From assembly GCA_020444245.1 (NCBI GenBank), contig JAHLLI010000010.1:1-64000 (forward strand): 64,000 nt of DNA. Direction: 5' to 3'. The DNA comes from Actinomycetales bacterium. Its GTDB lineage: Bacteria; Actinomycetota; Actinomycetes; Actinomycetales; Cellulomonadaceae. A model generated the notes under the pieces. That model ran no database searches. It saw nothing but the letters and a program-made list of their open reading frames with translations, and was not told the origin of the DNA. The translations under genes and the position numbers were made by a program. Shown here in pieces: positions 1-8,288 of this stretch; position 1 is the stretch's first letter, and each line of letters starts with the position of its first letter.

Positions 1-2
1 GC

Positions 3-80
3 GCGCCCTCGGGCGCCCGCCGCAACGCCGCCGTGGAGCTGTCGATGCGCGGCAACGCCGGGCGCCGGCGCTCGCGCTGA
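3..80 (+). CDS. C-terminal end of an unidentified protein (partial)
   Basis: An open frame enters from the left edge and stops at TGA 78-80. The 25 visible residues are rich in Ala, Arg and Gly and end in a basic tail. The gene lies tail to tail with the thiamine transporter ATPase, 12 bp away. Too little is visible to name a family, and the frame is chosen only because it is open to the edge and ends just before the next gene. Confidence 0.4.
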   Translation, partial: APSGARRNAAVELSMRGNAGRRRSR

Positions 81-92
81 GCCCGGCCGCCG

Positions 93-1136
93 TCAGCCGA
101 CGCGGGCGACACCGCCGGCCACCGGGCGCAGCCTCAGCGACGTACCCGGCCGCGGCAGGTCGCCGGCGCCGGAACGGCCGGCGGTCCGCTCGACCAGCGT
201 GACCTCGCCGACGCCTTCGACGTCGGCCGCCAGCTCGACCACCCCGCGACGGAACCCCGCCGCCCGGACCGTGGCGACCAGCGGCCCGTCGTCGGCCACC
301 TCGAGCGACGCCGGACCGACCGCGAGCAGCGGAGCCCCGCCACCGTCCCGCGCCACCCCGGCGGCGAGCGCCCGGGCCACCGGCCCGCCGTCGTCGGCGA
401 CGAACGCCTCGTAGCCCAGGAACTCCGCGACCCGCCGCGTCGCGGGCGACTGCCACAGCCGCGGCGGGGTGTCCACCTGCAGCAGCCGGCCCAGGTCCAT
501 CACCGCGATTCGGTCCGCCACGGCGAACGCCTCGTCGTGGTCGTGCGTGACGAAGAGCGCCGTCGTGCCGGTGGCGACCAGTGCCTCGCGCACCTCGTCG
601 GCCAACCGCTCGCGCAGCGCACGGTCCAGGGCGGACAGCGGCTCGTCGAGCAGCAGCAGCCGCGGGCGAGGCGCCAGCGACCGGGCCAGCGCCACGCGCT
701 GCCGCTCACCGCCGGACAGGGTCGACACCGCACGGTGGGCGAACCCGGCCAGGCCCACCAGGTCGAGCAGCTCGCGGGTCCGCTCGGCCCGCTCGCGCGC
801 CGGCACCCGCTGCATCTGCAGGCCGAACGCCACGTTGCCCGCCACGTCGCGGTGCCCGAACAGCTGCCCGTCCTGGAACATCAGCCCGAACCCGCGGCGG
901 TGCGCAGGCACGCCCGCGAGGTCCTCGCCGTCCCAGGTGATCCGCCCGGCCGCGGCCGGCTCCAGGCCTGCGACCGCGCGCAGCAGGCTGGACTTGCCCG
1001 AGCCGGACGGCCCGAGCAGCGCGACCACCTCGCCGGTCGCCACGTCCAGGTCCAGGTGGTCGACGGCGGTCGCGACGGACCCGTCGTCGTCCCGGTAGAG
1101 CACGACGAGGTCCCGCACCGCCAGGTCGCCGCTCAC
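93..1136 (-). CDS. thiQ: Thiamine-type ABC transporter ATP-binding protein
   Basis: A 347-residue ATPase that powers import of thiamine, its phosphates or a related precursor at the inner face of the membrane. Walker A (GPSGSGKSS), the signature LSGGERQR, Walker B (LLLLDEP) and the H-loop (VTHDHDE) are all present in the first two thirds. The last 100 or so residues form a small regulatory extension like those of the Fbp/Pot ATPases. The GTG start at 1136 overlaps the permease stop by 4 bp (GTGA), which implies translational coupling. Last gene of a three-gene operon behind a TPP riboswitch, so thiamine is the likely substrate. ThiQ proteins are usually shorter, so other iron/thiamine-type transporters cannot be excluded from the ATPase alone. 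Confidence 0.85.
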   Translation of the reverse strand: MSGDLAVRDLVVLYRDDDGSVATAVDHLDLDVATGEVVALLGPSGSGKSSLLRAVAGLEPAAAGRITWDGEDLAGVPAHRRGFGLMFQDGQLFGHRDVAGNVAFGLQMQRVPARERAERTRELLDLVGLAGFAHRAVSTLSGGERQRVALARSLAPRPRLLLLDEPLSALDRALRERLADEVREALVATGTTALFVTHDHDEAFAVADRIAVMDLGRLLQVDTPPRLWQSPATRRVAEFLGYEAFVADDGGPVARALAAGVARDGGGAPLLAVGPASLEVADDGPLVATVRAAGFRRGVVELAADVEGVGEVTLVERTAGRSGAGDLPRPGTSLRLRPVAGGVARVG

Positions 1137-2848
1137 ACGTCGCTCCCCTGCGTGCCGCGCAGCCGCTCGGCCAGCGCCATGACCACCGCGGTCAGCCCGG
1201 CGAGCAGCACCGACGCGGCCATCGCGGTGCCGAGGTTGTCGGCCCCGGGCCGCCCGATCAGCCGGTAGATGAGCACCGGCAGCGTCGGGCTCTCGGGTCG
1301 CACCAGGAACGACGTCGCGCCGAACTCGCCCAGGCTCACCGCGAAGGCCAGCCCCACCGCCAGCCCCAGGGACCGCGCCGCGACCGGCCAGTCCACGTGC
1401 CGCAGCACCCGGAACGGCGAGGCGCCCAGCACCGCGGCGGCCTCGTGCAGCCGGGTGTCGATCGCGCGCAGCACGGGCAGCACGGTACGCACCACGAGCG
1501 GCACCGCGACCACGGCCTGGGCGATCGGCAGCAGCATCGGCGAGGCCCGCAGGTCCAGGTCGAGCCCGAACGGCCGGTTCAGGGTGATCAGGATGCCGAA
1601 GCCGACCGTCACCGCGGACACCCCGAGCGGGAGCATCACCACCGCGTCCAGGGCCCCGACCGCGCGTCGCAGACCGCGCGTGCGCGGCCGCCGCGAGGCG
1701 ATCAGGGCGACCAGCCCGGCGACCACCACCGCGATCAGCGTCGCGTCGACCGCGACCCGCAGCGAGGTCGCCGCCGCCTCCCAGCCCGAGGCCCCGAGCC
1801 CGAACCCTCGCCGGTCCAGCGCCGCGTAGTTGCCCAGGCCCCAGCCGTCGCGGGTGTGCAGCGAGCGCACCACCAGCGAGGCCATGGGCAGCCCCAGCAG
1901 CACCACGATCACGGCTCCCGTGACACCCGCCGCCCACCGGTCCCCGGCCTTCGCCTGCGGGCCGCGCAGCGCGAGCGGCGGCACCGCCTCCGGCACGCGG
2001 GTCAGGGCCTGCTCGCGTCGCCGGCGCGCATGCCCGGCCACCCACAGCGCCGCGGTGACCACCACGAGCTGCACCACGGAGAGCACCGCCGCCGCGCGCA
2101 GGTCGAGGAACTGGGTGGTCTGCACCCAGATCTCGGTCTCGACCGTCCCGTACCCGACGCCACCGAGCACCAGCACCACCCCGAACGCGGTGGCGCAGAA
2201 CAGGAACACGATCGACGCCGCGGACGCGATCCCCGGCGCGAGGGCGGGCAGGGTCACCGACCAGAACGCCCGCGCCGGCGAGGCGCCCAGGGCACGCGCC
2301 GCCTGCTCGGTCCGCGGGTCGAGCCCGGCCCAGAACGCGCCGACCGTGCGCACCACGACGGTGTAGTTGAAGAACACCAGCGCCGCGACGACCCCCGCGA
2401 AGGTCCCGTCCCAGCCCAGGAACGCCAGCGGCCCGTTCCCGCCGAGCACCGACCGGAACGCCACGCCCACCACGACCGTCGGCAGCACGAACGGCACCGC
2501 CACCAGCCCGCGCAGCAACCCTTGGCCGCGGAACCGGGTCCGGTACAGCAGGTGCGCACCGGGCACGCCGAGCACCACTGCGACCGCGGTGCCCACCGTG
2601 GCCTGCCCCAGGGTGATGCCGATGACCCGCCAGGTGTGCGGGCGGCTCATCACGTCCGCGAACCCGGACAGGTCCAGCGCCCCGTCGGTCCAGAACCCTC
2701 GCGCCACCAGCCCGACGACCGGCAGCGCGAAGAACACCCCGAGGAACGCCAGTGGCACGGCAGCGGCCAGCCCCCACGCCGCCGCGCGGCCCGGACGCCA
2801 CCGCCCGGGCAGCGCGCGGCCGGGGCGCGGCCACGCCACCGCACTCAT
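1133..2848 (-). CDS. thiP: Thiamine-type ABC transporter permease (ThiP-like, two fused halves)
   Basis: A 571-residue inner-membrane permease with about twelve hydrophobic segments, made of two homologous halves as in ThiP and FbpB. Each half has an EAA loop that docks on the ATPase: one around EQAARALGASP and a second around HEAAAVLGASP. The ATG at 2848 lies 12 bp beyond the end of the binding-protein gene and the 3' end overlaps the ATPase start by 4 bp, so the three genes form one operon. The thiamine assignment rests on the upstream TPP riboswitch. The family also moves iron. Confidence 0.85.
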   Translation of the reverse strand: MSAVAWPRPGRALPGRWRPGRAAAWGLAAAVPLAFLGVFFALPVVGLVARGFWTDGALDLSGFADVMSRPHTWRVIGITLGQATVGTAVAVVLGVPGAHLLYRTRFRGQGLLRGLVAVPFVLPTVVVGVAFRSVLGGNGPLAFLGWDGTFAGVVAALVFFNYTVVVRTVGAFWAGLDPRTEQAARALGASPARAFWSVTLPALAPGIASAASIVFLFCATAFGVVLVLGGVGYGTVETEIWVQTTQFLDLRAAAVLSVVQLVVVTAALWVAGHARRRREQALTRVPEAVPPLALRGPQAKAGDRWAAGVTGAVIVVLLGLPMASLVVRSLHTRDGWGLGNYAALDRRGFGLGASGWEAAATSLRVAVDATLIAVVVAGLVALIASRRPRTRGLRRAVGALDAVVMLPLGVSAVTVGFGILITLNRPFGLDLDLRASPMLLPIAQAVVAVPLVVRTVLPVLRAIDTRLHEAAAVLGASPFRVLRHVDWPVAARSLGLAVGLAFAVSLGEFGATSFLVRPESPTLPVLIYRLIGRPGADNLGTAMAASVLLAGLTAVVMALAERLRGTQGSDV

Positions 2849-2860
2849 CGCAGGCTCACC

Positions 2861-3928
2861 TCAGCCGACCACCAGGTCCGTCCATGCCTTGAGCCAGGCG
2901 TCGCGGTTGGCGGCGATGTCGGCGGGGGCCACCGTGTAGGGCTTGTCGGCCATCGGCGCGAACTGCACCCACGACTCGGGCAGCTGCACCGAGGAGTCCA
3001 CCGGGTAGACGTACATGCTCTCGGGGATCGCGGCCTGGACGGCCGGCGACAGCAGCCAGTCGACGACCTTCTTCGCACCGTCGGGGTTCTTCGCGCCGGC
3101 CAGGACGCCCGCGTACTCGACCTGACGGAAGCAGGTGTCCAGCAGGGCCGTGGTGGGCGCCGTCTCCGCACCGTCCGGCACCTCGTACGGCGGGGACGAG
3201 GCGTAGGAGACCACCAGCGGCTTGTCGCCGTCGCTGGACGGGCCGGAGAAGTCGACGTAGTACGCGTCGGACCACGACGCGGCGACGTCCACCTTGTTGT
3301 CCACCAGCTTCTGCCAGTAGGCCTGCCAGCCATCGGCGCCGAACGCGCCGACGGTGGCCAGCATGAAGGCCAGCCCCGGTGAGGACGTCGCCGGGTTCTC
3401 CACCACCAGCAGGCCCTTGTACTCGGGCTTGGTCAGGTCCTCCAGGGTCTGGGGCACCGGCAGGTCGTGGTCGGCGAACCAGGTGACGTCCGCGTTGACG
3501 CACACGTCACCGACGTCGACCGGGCTCAGGTCGCCCGAGTCGCCCACCACGTACTGGTCGGCCCCGGCGGGCAGGGTCGCCCGGTACGGCGCGAGGACGC
3601 CGGCGTCGATCGCGCGCGACGCGAACGTGTTGTCGATACCGAACACGGCGTCGCCGATCGGCGCGTCCTTGGTCAGCACGAGCTGGTTGACCATCGAGCC
3701 GGCGTCACCCTGGGTCCGCACGTCCAGCGTCAGACCGGTGTCGGACTCGAACTGGCTGATGAGGTCGTCAGGGAGGGCGAACGAGTCGTGCGTGACGAGC
3801 ACGACGGTGCCCCCCGACGCGCTGTCCGACGCGCTGCCGCTGGGCGACGAGCTGGGCTGGGTCGTGGAACACCCGGCCAGGGCGAGGGCCCCGACGGCCA
3901 GGGCCGCGACGGTGATGCGGCGGTGCAT
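2861..3928 (-). CDS. thiB: Thiamine ABC transporter substrate-binding lipoprotein
   Basis: A 355-residue extracytoplasmic binding protein. The N-terminus is a lipoprotein signal with lipobox LAGC at residues 17-20, followed by a Ser-rich linker and then a periplasmic-binding-protein fold (start VVLVTHDSFALPDD, typical of ThiB). The ATG at 3928 is preferred over an upstream in-frame start because GGAGGAGA lies 3-10 bases before it and the signal peptide begins directly there. First gene of the operon, preceded by a TPP riboswitch about 75 bases upstream. It delivers thiamine or a phosphate ester to the permease. Confidence 0.88.
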   Translation of the reverse strand: MHRRITVAALAVGALALAGCSTTQPSSSPSGSASDSASGGTVVLVTHDSFALPDDLISQFESDTGLTLDVRTQGDAGSMVNQLVLTKDAPIGDAVFGIDNTFASRAIDAGVLAPYRATLPAGADQYVVGDSGDLSPVDVGDVCVNADVTWFADHDLPVPQTLEDLTKPEYKGLLVVENPATSSPGLAFMLATVGAFGADGWQAYWQKLVDNKVDVAASWSDAYYVDFSGPSSDGDKPLVVSYASSPPYEVPDGAETAPTTALLDTCFRQVEYAGVLAGAKNPDGAKKVVDWLLSPAVQAAIPESMYVYPVDSSVQLPESWVQFAPMADKPYTVAPADIAANRDAWLKAWTDLVVG

Positions 3929-4002
3929 GTCTCCTCCTCGGATGCAGGAGGGGCGCGCCGCTCGCCGCACGCCCGTGCGGGTCGCGACGCCTGAGAAATC
4001 CC

Positions 4003-4102
4003 GACTCCCTACGCCGGTACCAACCGGATCAGGTTCGAGGGTCTGCGGTCACCCGCACTCTCAGCGTCGGTGTCCGGCTCGCCGGACGACGCTCCCCTGT
4101 CG
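4003..4102 (-). promoter_or_regulatory. TPP riboswitch (THI element)
   Basis: Read on the minus strand the segment contains the conserved TPP aptamer parts in order: GGGGAGC, then GCTGAGAGTG, then GACCGCAGACCCTCGAACCTG, where the CTGAGA and GAACCTGATC boxes are diagnostic, and finally GGCGTAGGGAG closing the P1 region. A variable stem (GTCCGGCGAGCCGGAC) occupies the P3a position. It ends about 75 bases before the ATG of the binding-protein gene and would switch off the operon when thiamine pyrophosphate is plentiful, in high-GC bacteria usually by hiding the ribosome binding site. Confidence 0.95.
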
Positions 4103-4175
4103 TTCGGCGCCACCCTACCCCGATAGGCTCGTCGTGCCGCCACGGCGGCGGCGGGTGGGGACTCAGGGAGCACTC

Positions 4176-4616
4176 ATGGCACGGCGCGCTCAGCTGTTCG
4201 TCGCGACCCACGCCGGGGCCCTGGCCAGGGCGGACGCCCTGGACTCCGGCCAGCGGCCGCAGTCCGAGACCCCGCACGTGGAGCTGACCGACCTCGGCGC
4301 CCTGGACCTGGAGCTGCTGGGCGAGGAGGCCGCGCGGGCCGTCCGGTTCGGCCGCGGCGACCTCGAGCCGGCCGAGGTCGACCTCGCCCACGAGCTGCTG
4401 TTCAAGCTGCCGCCGTTCCTGGTCGAGGTGCTCGGCGAGCTGAGCCGGGTCGAGGACCCGGACCTGCCGCGCGAGGTGGCCGACGCGTGGTCCGCGTCCG
4501 CCGAGCGCGACCCGCACGAAGGCGACCCGCTGCCCGTGGTGCTGGGCATCGTGGGCGTGGTGGTCGCCGCCGAGCAGGTGGGCCGCGGCGTGTACCTGTG
4601 GGTGTCGCAGACCTGA
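4176..4616 (+). CDS. Conserved hypothetical protein
   Basis: A 146-residue soluble protein from ATG 4176, with a weak GGGAG about 5 bases upstream. It begins with a basic stretch (MARRAQLF), is then acidic, and has a hydrophobic C-terminal stretch (PVVLGIVGVVVAAEQ) that is too interrupted to be a clear membrane anchor. It is divergent from the thiamine operon, and the riboswitch lies between them. I do not recognise a family. Codon use matches its neighbours, so it is probably a real lineage-specific gene. Confidence 0.65.
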   Translation: MARRAQLFVATHAGALARADALDSGQRPQSETPHVELTDLGALDLELLGEEAARAVRFGRGDLEPAEVDLAHELLFKLPPFLVEVLGELSRVEDPDLPREVADAWSASAERDPHEGDPLPVVLGIVGVVVAAEQVGRGVYLWVSQT

Positions 4617-4714
4617 GCCCGGGCCCGCGCCGCGCGCGGCCACACCCGGGCTGTGCGCGCCGGCCACGGCGCCGCTAGCGTGGACGCGCACCACCGACCG
4701 ATCGAGGAGGACCC

Positions 4715-4999
4715 GTGGACGACCAGACCGACGGCCCGATCGAGACCATCACGGACGGCGACGGCGACTCCAGGGCCGCGATGATCGTCGGCCTGGTGGC
4801 CGCCGGTGGCGCCATGTGGCTCGCCCGCAAGCTCGTGGACGTGCTGTGGAAGAGGTTCTTCGGCCATGGGGTCCCCAAGGCGGACGACGAGGACGGCGTG
4901 CCGTTCCTGGAGATCCTGGCGGCGGCTGCCGTGTCCGGCGCGGTGGTCGGCGTCCTGCGCGCGAGCGCGACCCGCGGCGCCCGCAAGCTCGTCCACTGA
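4715..4999 (+). CDS. DUF4235-family small membrane protein
   Basis: A 94-residue protein starting at GTG 4715 with a strong GAGGAGGA 6-13 bases upstream. It has two hydrophobic segments (about residues 20-38 and 65-85) separated by an acidic loop. The second segment with AAAVSGAVVGVLRA followed by TRG-ARKL matches the layout of DUF4235 proteins, small actinobacterial membrane proteins of unknown role. It stands alone between 4176-4616 and a repeat-rich convergent intergenic region. Confidence 0.7.
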   Translation: MDDQTDGPIETITDGDGDSRAAMIVGLVAAGGAMWLARKLVDVLWKRFFGHGVPKADDEDGVPFLEILAAAAVSGAVVGVLRASATRGARKLVH

Positions 5000-5097
5000 C
5001 CCCCGCGCCCACCGCCCACCGCCCACCGCGCCCGCGCCCCCGCGCCCCCGCGCCCCCGCGCGCCGGCTCTCCGCGGTCGAGTTCGGTGGTCGGAGGC

Positions 5098-5125
5098 GAG
5101 TTCGGTGGTTGCGACCACCGAACTC
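5098..5125. repeat. Perfect 12-bp inverted repeat in a convergent intergenic region
   Basis: GAGTTCGGTGGT and ACCACCGAACTC form perfect arms around a TGCG loop. Two more partial copies of the same word flank it (5077-5091 and 5136-5149), so several alternative hairpins are possible. It lies between the ends of DUF4235 (+) and mnhG (-), a place for a two-way terminator, although there is no T-tract. Confidence 0.75.
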
Positions 5126-5157
5126 GACCGCCCACCACCGAACTCGACGAACCGGGC

Positions 5158-5232
5158 ACTCGGGGCCCGGGCACCTCGGGGGCGCGGGCACTCGGGGGCC
5201 CAGGCACCTCGGGGGCCCGGGCACCTCGGCGG
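5158..5232. repeat. Degenerate tandem repeat, about 18-bp unit
   Basis: The sequence alternates GGGCACTCGGGGGCC and GGGCACCTCGGGGGC words four to five times just before the mnhG stop. A second low-complexity tract (repeats of CGCGCCCC) lies at 5025-5062. No protein-like frame fits. The tract is prone to slippage. Confidence 0.7.
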
Positions 5233-5252
5233 GCGGGGCGCTGGCGCGTGGG

Positions 5253-5618
5253 TCAGTCCGTGAGGTCCTGCTCCTCGGCGGCGGCGTGCAGGTCGTCGGT
5301 GAGCTCGTCGACGACGAGCGCCCGGGAGTCGACCTTGCCGGTGCGGTAGCCGGCCCGGGTCACCATGTGCGCGGCGACGGGGGCGGTGACCATCTGGAAC
5401 AGTGCGACCAGCACCAGCATCCAGATCGCCGGGCCCCAGCGCAGCCGCAGCGCGACCCCGAGCAGCATCAGCAGCAGGCCCAGCACCTGCGGCTTGGTCG
5501 CCGCGTGCGACCGGGCCAGCAGGTCCGGGAAGCGCAGGAGCCCCAGGCCGGCGGCGAACGCCAGCGCCGAGCCGGCGAGCAGGCAGATCGCGGCGAGCAC
5601 GTCCAGCACCGTCGTCAT
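5253..5618 (-). CDS. mnhG: Mrp/Mnh Na+/H+ antiporter subunit G
   Basis: A 121-residue membrane protein with three hydrophobic segments and the family's core LLRFPDLLARSHAATKPQVLG-LLMLLGV (about residues 27-55). It is a small subunit of the multi-subunit cation/proton antiporter in the cell membrane. The acidic C-terminal tail is longer than in many homologues. The ATG at 5618 overlaps the mnhF stop by 4 bp. It is the last gene of the six-gene operon. Confidence 0.93.
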   Translation of the reverse strand: MTTVLDVLAAICLLAGSALAFAAGLGLLRFPDLLARSHAATKPQVLGLLLMLLGVALRLRWGPAIWMLVLVALFQMVTAPVAAHMVTRAGYRTGKVDSRALVVDELTDDLHAAAEEQDLTD

Positions 5619-6046
5619 CGGTCGCCCCCCTCGCCGCCGCCGTCCGGTTCCTCGACCCGCCGGACGTCGCCCTCGGCTCCGCCGCCGTGGTGCTCCGCGT
5701 CGGTGTCGCGGCGCTCGGCGTCCTCGGCGTCCATCCGGTCGAGCTCCAGGGCGGCGACCTCCTCGCGGGTCAGCACCCGGCCCTCGCCCTCGGGCTCGAC
5801 GGAGGCGAACCTGGCGATCGCGACCGACCCCACGAACCCGATCAGGGACAGCGCCACCAGCACCGGGACGGTGTCGGTGCGGCGGGTCCACGCCGCGTGC
5901 ACCGCGACCGCGCCCACGAGCACGGCGGTGAGCGTGTCCAGCGCGATCGTGCGGTCCAGCATCGACGGGCCGCGCTCGACCCTCACCAGGGCGAGCACCG
6001 CGGCAGCCGTCAGCAGCACCGCGCACAGCACAACGACGACGGTCAT
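5615..6046 (-). CDS. mnhF: Mrp/Mnh antiporter subunit F
   Basis: A 143-residue subunit with three membrane segments in residues 1-80 (VERGPSMLDRTIALDTLTA is the family signature). An acidic, His/Glu/Gly-rich tail of some 55 residues is not part of the usual 90-residue MnhF. ATGA overlaps couple it to mnhE and mnhG. The tail may be a lineage-specific cytoplasmic extension, and its role is unknown. Confidence 0.92.
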   Translation of the reverse strand: MTVVVVLCAVLLTAAAVLALVRVERGPSMLDRTIALDTLTAVLVGAVAVHAAWTRRTDTVPVLVALSLIGFVGSVAIARFASVEPEGEGRVLTREEVAALELDRMDAEDAERRDTDAEHHGGGAEGDVRRVEEPDGGGEGGDR

Positions 6047-6591
6047 CGGCGCACCTCCAACCCGGCGGCGGCCAGCTCCTCGTCCGAGCCGAGCGCCCGC
6101 AGCACGCGCTCCTCGATGCCCAGCACGTCGGCGTGCGCCACCGCCAGGTCACGGTCGGCGACGTCCAGCAGGTGCACGTACAGCACGCCGTCGTGCCGGT
6201 GCGCCTCGACCACCACGGAGCCCGGGATCAGCGAGCAGAGCTGTGCGGTCAGGGTCAGGTACAGGTCGGAGTGGGAGCGCAGCCGGACCCGGATCACCGC
6301 CGAGCGCGGCCTGCGGCCGTTGAGCGCCAGCCAGGCGACCTGCAGGCTCGCCACCACCAGGTCCCGGACGAAGTGCACCACCAGGCGCAGCAGGCCCAGC
6401 ACCCGCACCCGGCCGTGGAAGTCGATCGTCGGCATGGGCAGCGCACGCACCGCGACCACCGCGATCAGCAGACCGGCGAGCACGTTGGCCACCGACAGGT
6501 CGCCCCACAGCGCGACCCACACCGCGCTGAGCCACGCCACCGCCAGGATGTGGAAGCCGGCGCCCGGACGGCGCCGCGGGTGCAGGCTCAC
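6043..6591 (-). CDS. mnhE: Mrp/Mnh antiporter subunit E
   Basis: A 182-residue subunit with N-terminal membrane segments and a cytoplasmic C-terminal half containing TLTAQLCSLIPGSVVVEAHRHDG-LYVHLLD, the typical MnhE motif. The ATG at 6591 overlaps the end of mnhD by 4 bp. Required for assembly of the complex in characterised Mrp systems. Confidence 0.93.
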   Translation of the reverse strand: MSLHPRRRPGAGFHILAVAWLSAVWVALWGDLSVANVLAGLLIAVVAVRALPMPTIDFHGRVRVLGLLRLVVHFVRDLVVASLQVAWLALNGRRPRSAVIRVRLRSHSDLYLTLTAQLCSLIPGSVVVEAHRHDGVLYVHLLDVADRDLAVAHADVLGIEERVLRALGSDEELAAAGLEVRR

Positions 6592-8288
6592 GGCGCCACC
6601 GCCTCGGCGTCGGTCGCCAAGGTGTCGGTCGCCTCGGCGTCGGTCGCCAAGGTGTCGGTCGCCCCGGCGTCGGTCGCCAAGGTGTCGATCGCCCCGGTAT
6701 CGGCCGCCTCGACGACGTCGGCGCCCGGCTCACCCACCCCATCGGACGCGTCCTCGGTGACGTCGGCCGACTCGCCCTCGCCGCGTTGGCCGTCGGGCAG
6801 CACCGCGAGCACGTACTGCCCGCGGTCGCGCAGCAGCGCCGCGGCGCGCTCGGTGTAGCCGTACAGCGGGCCGGCGAACACCGCGATGATCACGCCGAAC
6901 GAGACCAGCACCGCGGTGGACCCGACCATCCGGCGCGGCAGGTGGACCGGGGGCAGGTTCTCCGGGACGGGCTGCCAGAACGCCTTGTTCCAGGCCTTGA
7001 CCAGGGCGTACAGGGTCAGCAGCGAGGTCACCACACCGCCGGCCACCAGGACGAGGGCCAACGGGCGCCCGTCGGCGACACCCGCCTCGATCAGACCGAC
7101 CTTGCCCAGGAAGCCCGAGAACGGCGGCACGCCGGCCAGGTTCATCGCGGGGATGAAGAACAGCACGGCGAGCACCGGTGCGACCTTGGCCAGCCCCCCG
7201 AGGTCGTTCAGGGACGTCGACCCACCCCGGCGTTCCACGAGGCCCACCACCAGGAACAGCGCGGTCTGCACCGTGATGTGGTGGGTGACGTAGAAGATCG
7301 CCGCACCGAGCCCCGCCTCGCTGGACAGCGAGATGCCGAAGAGCATGAAGCCGATGTGGCTGACCAGCGTGAAGGACACCAGACGCTTGATGTCGTTCTG
7401 CGCCACGGCGCCCAGGATCCCGACCAGCATCGTCGCCAGGGCCAGGCCCATCAGCCAGCCGTCGAGGAGTCCGCCGGGGAACAGCAGCGTCTGGGTCCGG
7501 ATGATCGCGTAGACGCCGACCTTGGTGAGCAGACCCGCGAACACCGCGGTGACCGGCGCGGGCGCGGTGGGGTAGGAGTCCGGCAGCCAGGCGGACAGCG
7601 GGAAGATCGCCGCCTTGATCGCGAACGCCAGGAGCAGCATCACCTGGAGCACCATGCGCAGCCCGGGGTCCAGCTCGGGGATCCGCAGCGCGAGCTGGGC
7701 GAGGTTGAGGGTCCCGGTCGCGGCGTACACCACACCGATCGCGGTGAGGAACAGCAGCGAGGACAGCAGCGAGACCACCACGTAGATGGTCCCGGCGCGG
7801 ATCCGTTCGCCCGTGCCGCCCAACGTGATGAGCACGTACGACGCCGCGAGCAGCACCTCGAACCCGACGAACAGGTTGAACAGGTCGCCGGTGAGGAACG
7901 CGTCGGCGACGCCTGCGGTCAGCACCAGGTACGTGGGGTGGAAGATCGCGACCGGGGTCTCGGCGTCGCCGTCCTCCACGCCCTGCGCCAGGGAGTACAC
8001 CAGCACGGCGAGCGTCACGGCGAAGGACACCGTGAGCATCAGGGTCGAGACGCGGTCGGCGACCAGGTTGATGCCGACCGGTGCGGCCCAGCTGCCCAGC
8101 TCGGTGACCAGCGGGCCGGAGTCGGCGGCCACCAGCATCGTCACCGACGCGGCCAGCGACAACGACAGGGCGATGACGCTGATCACGCCCTGCGCGCGCC
8201 CGTGCCGCCACAGGGCGAGCGCCAGCCCGGCGCCGAACAGCGGGAGCACCACGGGCAGGGGCAGCAGCCAGCTCAGGTCGGTGGTCAC
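6588..8288 (-). CDS. mnhD: Mrp/Mnh antiporter subunit D with a repetitive C-terminal tail
   Basis: A 566-residue NuoM/NuoN-like ion-translocating subunit with about fourteen membrane segments in residues 1-500 (Proton_antipo_M domain, with LLTKVGVYAIIRT and SHIGFMLFGISL visible). The start is GTG 8288, overlapping the mnhC stop by 4 bp. The final 60 or so residues are a hydrophilic tail of Ala-Thr-Asp-rich 10-residue repeats encoded by an exact 30-bp tandem repeat. This tail is not part of the family and lies after the last membrane helix. Confidence 0.93.
   Translation of the reverse strand: MTTDLSWLLPLPVVLPLFGAGLALALWRHGRAQGVISVIALSLSLAASVTMLVAADSGPLVTELGSWAAPVGINLVADRVSTLMLTVSFAVTLAVLVYSLAQGVEDGDAETPVAIFHPTYLVLTAGVADAFLTGDLFNLFVGFEVLLAASYVLITLGGTGERIRAGTIYVVVSLLSSLLFLTAIGVVYAATGTLNLAQLALRIPELDPGLRMVLQVMLLLAFAIKAAIFPLSAWLPDSYPTAPAPVTAVFAGLLTKVGVYAIIRTQTLLFPGGLLDGWLMGLALATMLVGILGAVAQNDIKRLVSFTLVSHIGFMLFGISLSSEAGLGAAIFYVTHHITVQTALFLVVGLVERRGGSTSLNDLGGLAKVAPVLAVLFFIPAMNLAGVPPFSGFLGKVGLIEAGVADGRPLALVLVAGGVVTSLLTLYALVKAWNKAFWQPVPENLPPVHLPRRMVGSTAVLVSFGVIIAVFAGPLYGYTERAAALLRDRGQYVLAVLPDGQRGEGESADVTEDASDGVGEPGADVVEAADTGAIDTLATDAGATDTLATDAEATDTLATDAEAVAP
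6601..6690. repeat. 30-bp tandem repeat inside mnhD
   Basis: Positions 6601-6630 and 6631-6660 are identical. The next unit (6661-6690) differs at a few bases and a partial fourth follows. Each unit encodes ten residues (ATDTLATDAE-like), so gain or loss of a unit keeps the frame. Confidence 0.95.

Noticed and set aside
1137-2834. A long minus-strand frame in line with the ATPase gene, extending it to over 900 codons
   Set aside because: The upstream part is a frame shadow of the permease gene. The ATPase begins at GTG 1136 with a 4-bp overlap.
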